This document shows positions 60,485-64,000 of a stretch of 64,000 nucleotides of DNA, one piece after another; within the stretch, counting starts at the first letter, position 1; each line of letters starts with the position of its first letter. Where the stretch lies: assembly GCA_964525185.1 (NCBI GenBank), contig CAZGFQ010000001.1, positions 37,614-101,613 of the forward strand, given 5' to 3'. A program made the position numbers and the translations under genes. The notes under the pieces are model-generated. The model made no database searches, had not been told where the DNA came from, and worked only from the letters and a program-made list of their open reading frames with translations. The stretch is from JABHGY01 sp964525185. Lineage in GTDB: Bacteria; Fidelibacterota; Marinisomatia; Marinisomatales; UBA1611.

Positions 60485-62806
60485 ATGAATTATTATTCTC
60501 AAGTAGAAAAAGCATTTTCCCAAATTTCGGGAATTAAAAACCAAACAACCATAACACCTTATATTGTTGTGGACAATTATCCCATGTTGGGTTTTTTAAC
60601 TGCCTTAAGATTCTTAGAATGGGCTGGTGATAATCCTGCAGGGGTCATGAGTTTGCCAACAGGTAAAACACCTGAATATTTTATAAAATGGGTCCATTAT
60701 TTATTGGAAAATTGGGCTGATCCAAACTTAGAACAAATGAGAATAGAACACGGATTAAGTGTATCTGAAAAACCAAATTTATCTCAATTACAATTTGTGC
60801 AAATTGATGAATTTTATCCTATTAATCCAAACCAGCATAATAGTTTTCATAATTATGTTCATCGTTATTATGTGGATGGATTTGGACTAAACACAGAACG
60901 TGGTTTATTCATGAATTGTGATGAAATGCCCAAAGAATCAACTCAATCTTTATTGGATATATTTCCAAACCATAAGGTTGACTTAAGTCTTCGCTATCGT
61001 GACCCACAATCATCATTAGAAGAACTCCAGCAAAAAACAATATTTTCTGTAGATCAATGGTGCAGTAATTATGAATCCAAAATTCAAGAAAAAGGTGGCA
61101 TTGGTTTCTTTCTTGGAGGTATAGGGCCTGATGGACATATTGCCTTTAATGTGCGTGGGGCAGATCACAATTCCACTACGCGACTCATGGGAACAAATTT
61201 TGAAACACAAGCGGCAGCAGCAACTGATTTAGGTGGCATTGAATTATCTCGAAATCGACTTGTTATAACCATTGGATTACAATCCATTACAGCCAACCCA
61301 GATGCTGTGGCCATTATTATTGCTGCAGGAGAAGCAAAAGCAACAGTTGTTAAAGAATCGTTAGAATCTGAGCCAGACAACCAATACCCAGCAACAGTAT
61401 TACAAAAATTAAAAGGTGGAAGATTTTATCTTACCCAAGGGGCATCTTCTCAATTAACGGATATTCAAAAACAAAAATGGAAGACAGAACCATTTCATCA
61501 AAAGAAAATTGAGAAAGCTGTCATTCAATTATGTAAATCTTCAAATACTTATGGCCATAAACTCACGAAAGATGATTTGAAAAATGACCCGAATTGTTCT
61601 CAAATTCCAAACTTAAACGAATCAACTGTTCCGTCCGTATTAAAATCAATGGAAGCCAAAATTCATAAAGGAATGACTATTTCTGATGGTCAATCTTTTC
61701 TACATACAGGCCCACATCATGATGATATTTTATTGGGTTATTTACCTCATGTGATTCATTTGGTTCGTTCTCCGAATAATAAACATTGTTTTGCAAATAT
61801 GACGTCGGGGTTTACATCTGTCACAAACCCGTATGTGATTTCTGTCCTTGAAAAGACAATGGAATTTTTATCCAAAGGTAAAATTCAAATGACAAAGTAT
61901 CCGGATTTTTTTGAATCAGGATATGCCTTAAAACAAGATAAAGATATTTACCACTATTTGGACCGGATTGCCTCACAAAACATTGAAGGTCAAAAACGAG
62001 GATTGAGTCACCGAATTGTCCGAGCATTAGTTGATATTTATGAACTAAAATCCATCCAGGAATTGGAAGAACAAATTCAATCCATTTTGCAAGAATTACG
62101 CCAATGTTATGATGGGCAAAAAAATGAGCCTGATATACAAAAATTAAAGGGAATGATTCGAGAATTTGAAGAAGAACTTGTGTGGGCTCATTATGGTGTA
62201 CAAGTAAAAGATGTGCATCATTTACGGTTAGGTTTTTACCAAGGGGATACTTTTACAGAAGCTCCTGAACGTGAAAGGGATGTTGAGCCAATCTTAGAAT
62301 TACTTCGAGATAGAAACCCTGATGTCATTACACTTGCGCTAGATCCAGAAGGAAGCGGGCCAGACACGCACTATAAAGTTTTACAAGCAATAGCGGATGC
62401 TGTTCGTATATGGGGAGAAGAAAAAGAATTATCGCAAGTCCGTATTTGGGGATATCGAAATGTGTGGTTCCGTTTTGATCCTGCTGAAGCGGATATGATT
62501 GTACCTGTTTCAATCAATTCCATGGCCATGTTAAGAGATACTTTTATGAACTGTTATTTGAGTCAAAAAGATGCGTCTTTTCCCAGTTATGAATTAGATG
62601 GACCCTTTTGTGATTTAACGCAAAAAATATGGGTTGAGCAACATCAAGAAATGGAATTAGTGTTAGGCAGAGATTACTGGTATCAACATGATCATCCGCG
62701 ATTAAGAGCAACCCATGGTTTAGTCTATTTAAAAGATATGTCTGCCGATGATTTTATTCAGGAAGCACAGGCATTAGAAAAATCAATGGAAGGTCAAATA
62801 AAATAA
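60485..62806 (+). CDS. nagB: Glucosamine-6-phosphate deaminase fused to PIG-L-like domain
   Basis: A 773-aa protein. Residues 25-330 are NagB: PTGKTP (58-63), QIDEFYPI (106-113, with the catalytic acids) and GGIGPDGHIAFN (211-222). Residues about 400-765 resemble a PIG-L/LmbE deacetylase, with the zinc motif HTGPHHDDILLG (407-418). Ordinary NagB is about 260 aa. PIG-L enzymes often remove the N-acetyl group of GlcNAc derivatives, so the protein may both deacetylate and deaminate. Long NagB of this type is known from Bacteroidetes. Last gene of the rightward operon. Confidence 0.9.
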   Translation: MNYYSQVEKAFSQISGIKNQTTITPYIVVDNYPMLGFLTALRFLEWAGDNPAGVMSLPTGKTPEYFIKWVHYLLENWADPNLEQMRIEHGLSVSEKPNLSQLQFVQIDEFYPINPNQHNSFHNYVHRYYVDGFGLNTERGLFMNCDEMPKESTQSLLDIFPNHKVDLSLRYRDPQSSLEELQQKTIFSVDQWCSNYESKIQEKGGIGFFLGGIGPDGHIAFNVRGADHNSTTRLMGTNFETQAAAATDLGGIELSRNRLVITIGLQSITANPDAVAIIIAAGEAKATVVKESLESEPDNQYPATVLQKLKGGRFYLTQGASSQLTDIQKQKWKTEPFHQKKIEKAVIQLCKSSNTYGHKLTKDDLKNDPNCSQIPNLNESTVPSVLKSMEAKIHKGMTISDGQSFLHTGPHHDDILLGYLPHVIHLVRSPNNKHCFANMTSGFTSVTNPYVISVLEKTMEFLSKGKIQMTKYPDFFESGYALKQDKDIYHYLDRIASQNIEGQKRGLSHRIVRALVDIYELKSIQELEEQIQSILQELRQCYDGQKNEPDIQKLKGMIREFEEELVWAHYGVQVKDVHHLRLGFYQGDTFTEAPERERDVEPILELLRDRNPDVITLALDPEGSGPDTHYKVLQAIADAVRIWGEEKELSQVRIWGYRNVWFRFDPAEADMIVPVSINSMAMLRDTFMNCYLSQKDASFPSYELDGPFCDLTQKIWVEQHQEMELVLGRDYWYQHDHPRLRATHGLVYLKDMSADDFIQEAQALEKSMEGQIK

Positions 62807-62831
62807 TATTTATTCAATGGTTAATATATAT

Positions 62832-64000
62832 TTATTTGACTTTTTTCATATAATAGAATGTGCCACTTAATGTTAATGCAATTCCAATCATAGATGGAAT
62901 AAATGCAGTAATTAATGTAATAATAAAAAATGCGAAATATAAAATGAGAACTACAATCATACTCCAAGGGTACAATAATGCTTTATAAGGTCGTTCTTTT
63001 TTGGGCCATTTTTTTCTTAAAATATAAATTGCGTAGAAAGTGAGTAGATTGAAAATAGTACTTGTTGCAGAAAAGAAATCAATCATGACTTCATACGCAT
63101 TCGAACCACTAGAGCCAGATTGCCAGTAAGTGGCAGTCACAGAAAAAATGAGTAAAACAGTTGCCCAGATCCCTTGTCCGATTAAGGCATTATTGGGTGT
63201 TTTAAACACAGGGTGTAATTCTTTGAATTTATCAAAAAACAATCCATCTCTTGCCATAGCGTGCCAAGTACGACTTTTACATAAAATTTGCGTACTAATA
63301 TTTCCAAATGCATTAATAGCCACAGCGATAGAAATAAGGATCCCACCTGTTGCCCCAAGAACAACTTGCATTGCAGCTGTTGCAACCCATTTGTTTTCTA
63401 TAATGGCTTGAACATCTAATTGAAATAGATAGCCGAGATTCGTACCGAAATAAAGAAGCATAACACCACCGATTCCTAAAAAGAGAGACAAGGGAAGTGT
63501 CTTTTGCGGATTTTTGACTTCTTCTGCCATATACGTTGCTCCTTCCCATCCACTAAAAGCAAAAAAGGAATATCTTAAAGCAGCTCCTACAGCTAATATT
63601 GTTTCCCAGCCAAACGATTCGGGCCAAAGGGGATTAACAAAATTTTGAATATTTCCTGTTGAAAAGGATGTTAATGTCATTCCAATGATGGCGCCTAATG
63701 CACCTACTTTTACCATACTGAAAAAGACCTGAAATTTGCCACTCATGCTGACACCAAACATATTAATTCCGGTCAATGTCCAAATGGTAAAAAGAGATAT
63801 GGCAAATGTAACGGGAAGATTAAAGGGTGTACCGGCCGTCAATTCCCAAATAGCATTTAAATATTCGGTAAATACTAATGCCACCGCAACGATTGATGCC
63901 GTTTCTGAAACAAAAAACATAGCCCAACCACGAATGAAAGCAATGTAAGGTCCATATGCTTCTTTTAGAAAAACATAGGGTCCTCCTGATTTAGGGAGCA
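62832..64000 (-). CDS. APC-family amino-acid permease, 5' end outside window
   Basis: The frame is open to the right edge (389 complete codons seen), ending at 62832. The first visible segment, LPKSGGPYVFLKEAYGP, is the conserved stretch after helix 1/2 of the amino acid-polyamine-organocation family (LAT-like). About nine further helices follow, with FAFSGWEGATYMAEEVKNP around the helix 5-6 region. Perhaps 40 N-terminal residues lie beyond the window. It converges on nagB with 25 bases between stops and no clear terminator. Confidence 0.9.
   Translation of the reverse strand, partial: LPKSGGPYVFLKEAYGPYIAFIRGWAMFFVSETASIVAVALVFTEYLNAIWELTAGTPFNLPVTFAISLFTIWTLTGINMFGVSMSGKFQVFFSMVKVGALGAIIGMTLTSFSTGNIQNFVNPLWPESFGWETILAVGAALRYSFFAFSGWEGATYMAEEVKNPQKTLPLSLFLGIGGVMLLYFGTNLGYLFQLDVQAIIENKWVATAAMQVVLGATGGILISIAVAINAFGNISTQILCKSRTWHAMARDGLFFDKFKELHPVFKTPNNALIGQGIWATVLLIFSVTATYWQSGSSGSNAYEVMIDFFSATSTIFNLLTFYAIYILRKKWPKKERPYKALLYPWSMIVVLILYFAFFIITLITAFIPSMIGIALTLSGTFYYMKKVK

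Noticed and set aside
62807..62831. Terminator between convergent nagB and the permease
   Set aside because: The 25-base gap is AT-rich but shows no stem of useful length.

Overview
The window is an AT-rich bacterial chromosome segment (about two thirds A+T by eye) with tightly packed operons, many ATGA/TAATG start-stop overlaps, and no rRNA, tRNA, insertion sequence, phage gene or CRISPR array that I can see. The gene repertoire suggests an FCB-superphylum bacterium of the Marinimicrobia/Ignavibacteria kind: giant multihaem cytochromes, a split cytochrome b/Rieske complex carrying an octahaem cytochrome c, a Bacteroidetes-style CtaA, a NagB fused to a PIG-L-like domain, and a GH3/beta-lactamase fusion. 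The taxon is inferred from gene content, not from a marker gene.

Region 1 (1-10910): a five-gene leftward operon encodes a b-type membrane cytochrome, an Fe-S/FAD NAD(P)-binding oxidoreductase, an FNR-like flavoprotein, a 17-haem cytochrome and a partial cytochrome with 34 haem-type motifs. It looks like an electron-transfer conduit between NAD(P)H or quinone and the cell exterior. It is divergent from an OmpR-type two-component system, with an ATTAGAA/TTCTAAT triple half-site between them. A two-gene membrane operon with a 52-aa micro-protein and a copper-binding Sco lipoprotein follow.

Region 2 (10961-22174): a leftward respiratory operon encodes a protein with three C-terminal repeats, three consecutive one-helix micro-proteins (36, 51 and 50 aa), a HEAT-repeat protein, a Rieske protein, cytochrome b in two pieces and an octahaem coiled-coil cytochrome c. 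Divergent from it are haem-copper oxidase assembly genes (ctaA, sco, ctaB, DUF420). The oxidase itself is not in the window.

Region 3 (22171-33447): a 1528-aa acyl/AMP-ligase fused through an unknown region to a GNAT domain; a GAF/HD-GYP c-di-GMP phosphodiesterase with a small partner and an SLC13-type transporter; then an ECF sigma/anti-sigma pair heading a run of small sulfur- and metal-related proteins (NifX-like, DUF1858, rhodanese, DUF6132, DUF302, a 29-aa membrane peptide, FmdB zinc ribbon).

Region 4 (33549-46382): a MATE exporter, pterin dehydratase, and a complete branched-chain-type ABC transporter operon ending in an acyl-CoA synthetase. A leftward set follows (GNAT, adenosine deaminase, GNAT, SDR), then the aldehyde dehydrogenase/DUF779 pair.

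Region 5 (46452-64000): two divergent operons for cell-wall amino-sugar recovery. Leftward are a NagX-like membrane acyltransferase, an Na+/solute symporter, SpoIID, a BadF-type sugar kinase and a glycosyltransferase. Rightward are an esterase, the GH3 N-acetylglucosaminidase/beta-lactamase-fold fusion, a DUF1460 amidase-like lipoprotein, AnmK, a U32 protein and the NagB/PIG-L-like fusion. Together they could cut peptidoglycan fragments, import the sugars, phosphorylate anhydro-MurNAc and feed fructose-6-phosphate. An APC amino-acid permease runs off the right edge.
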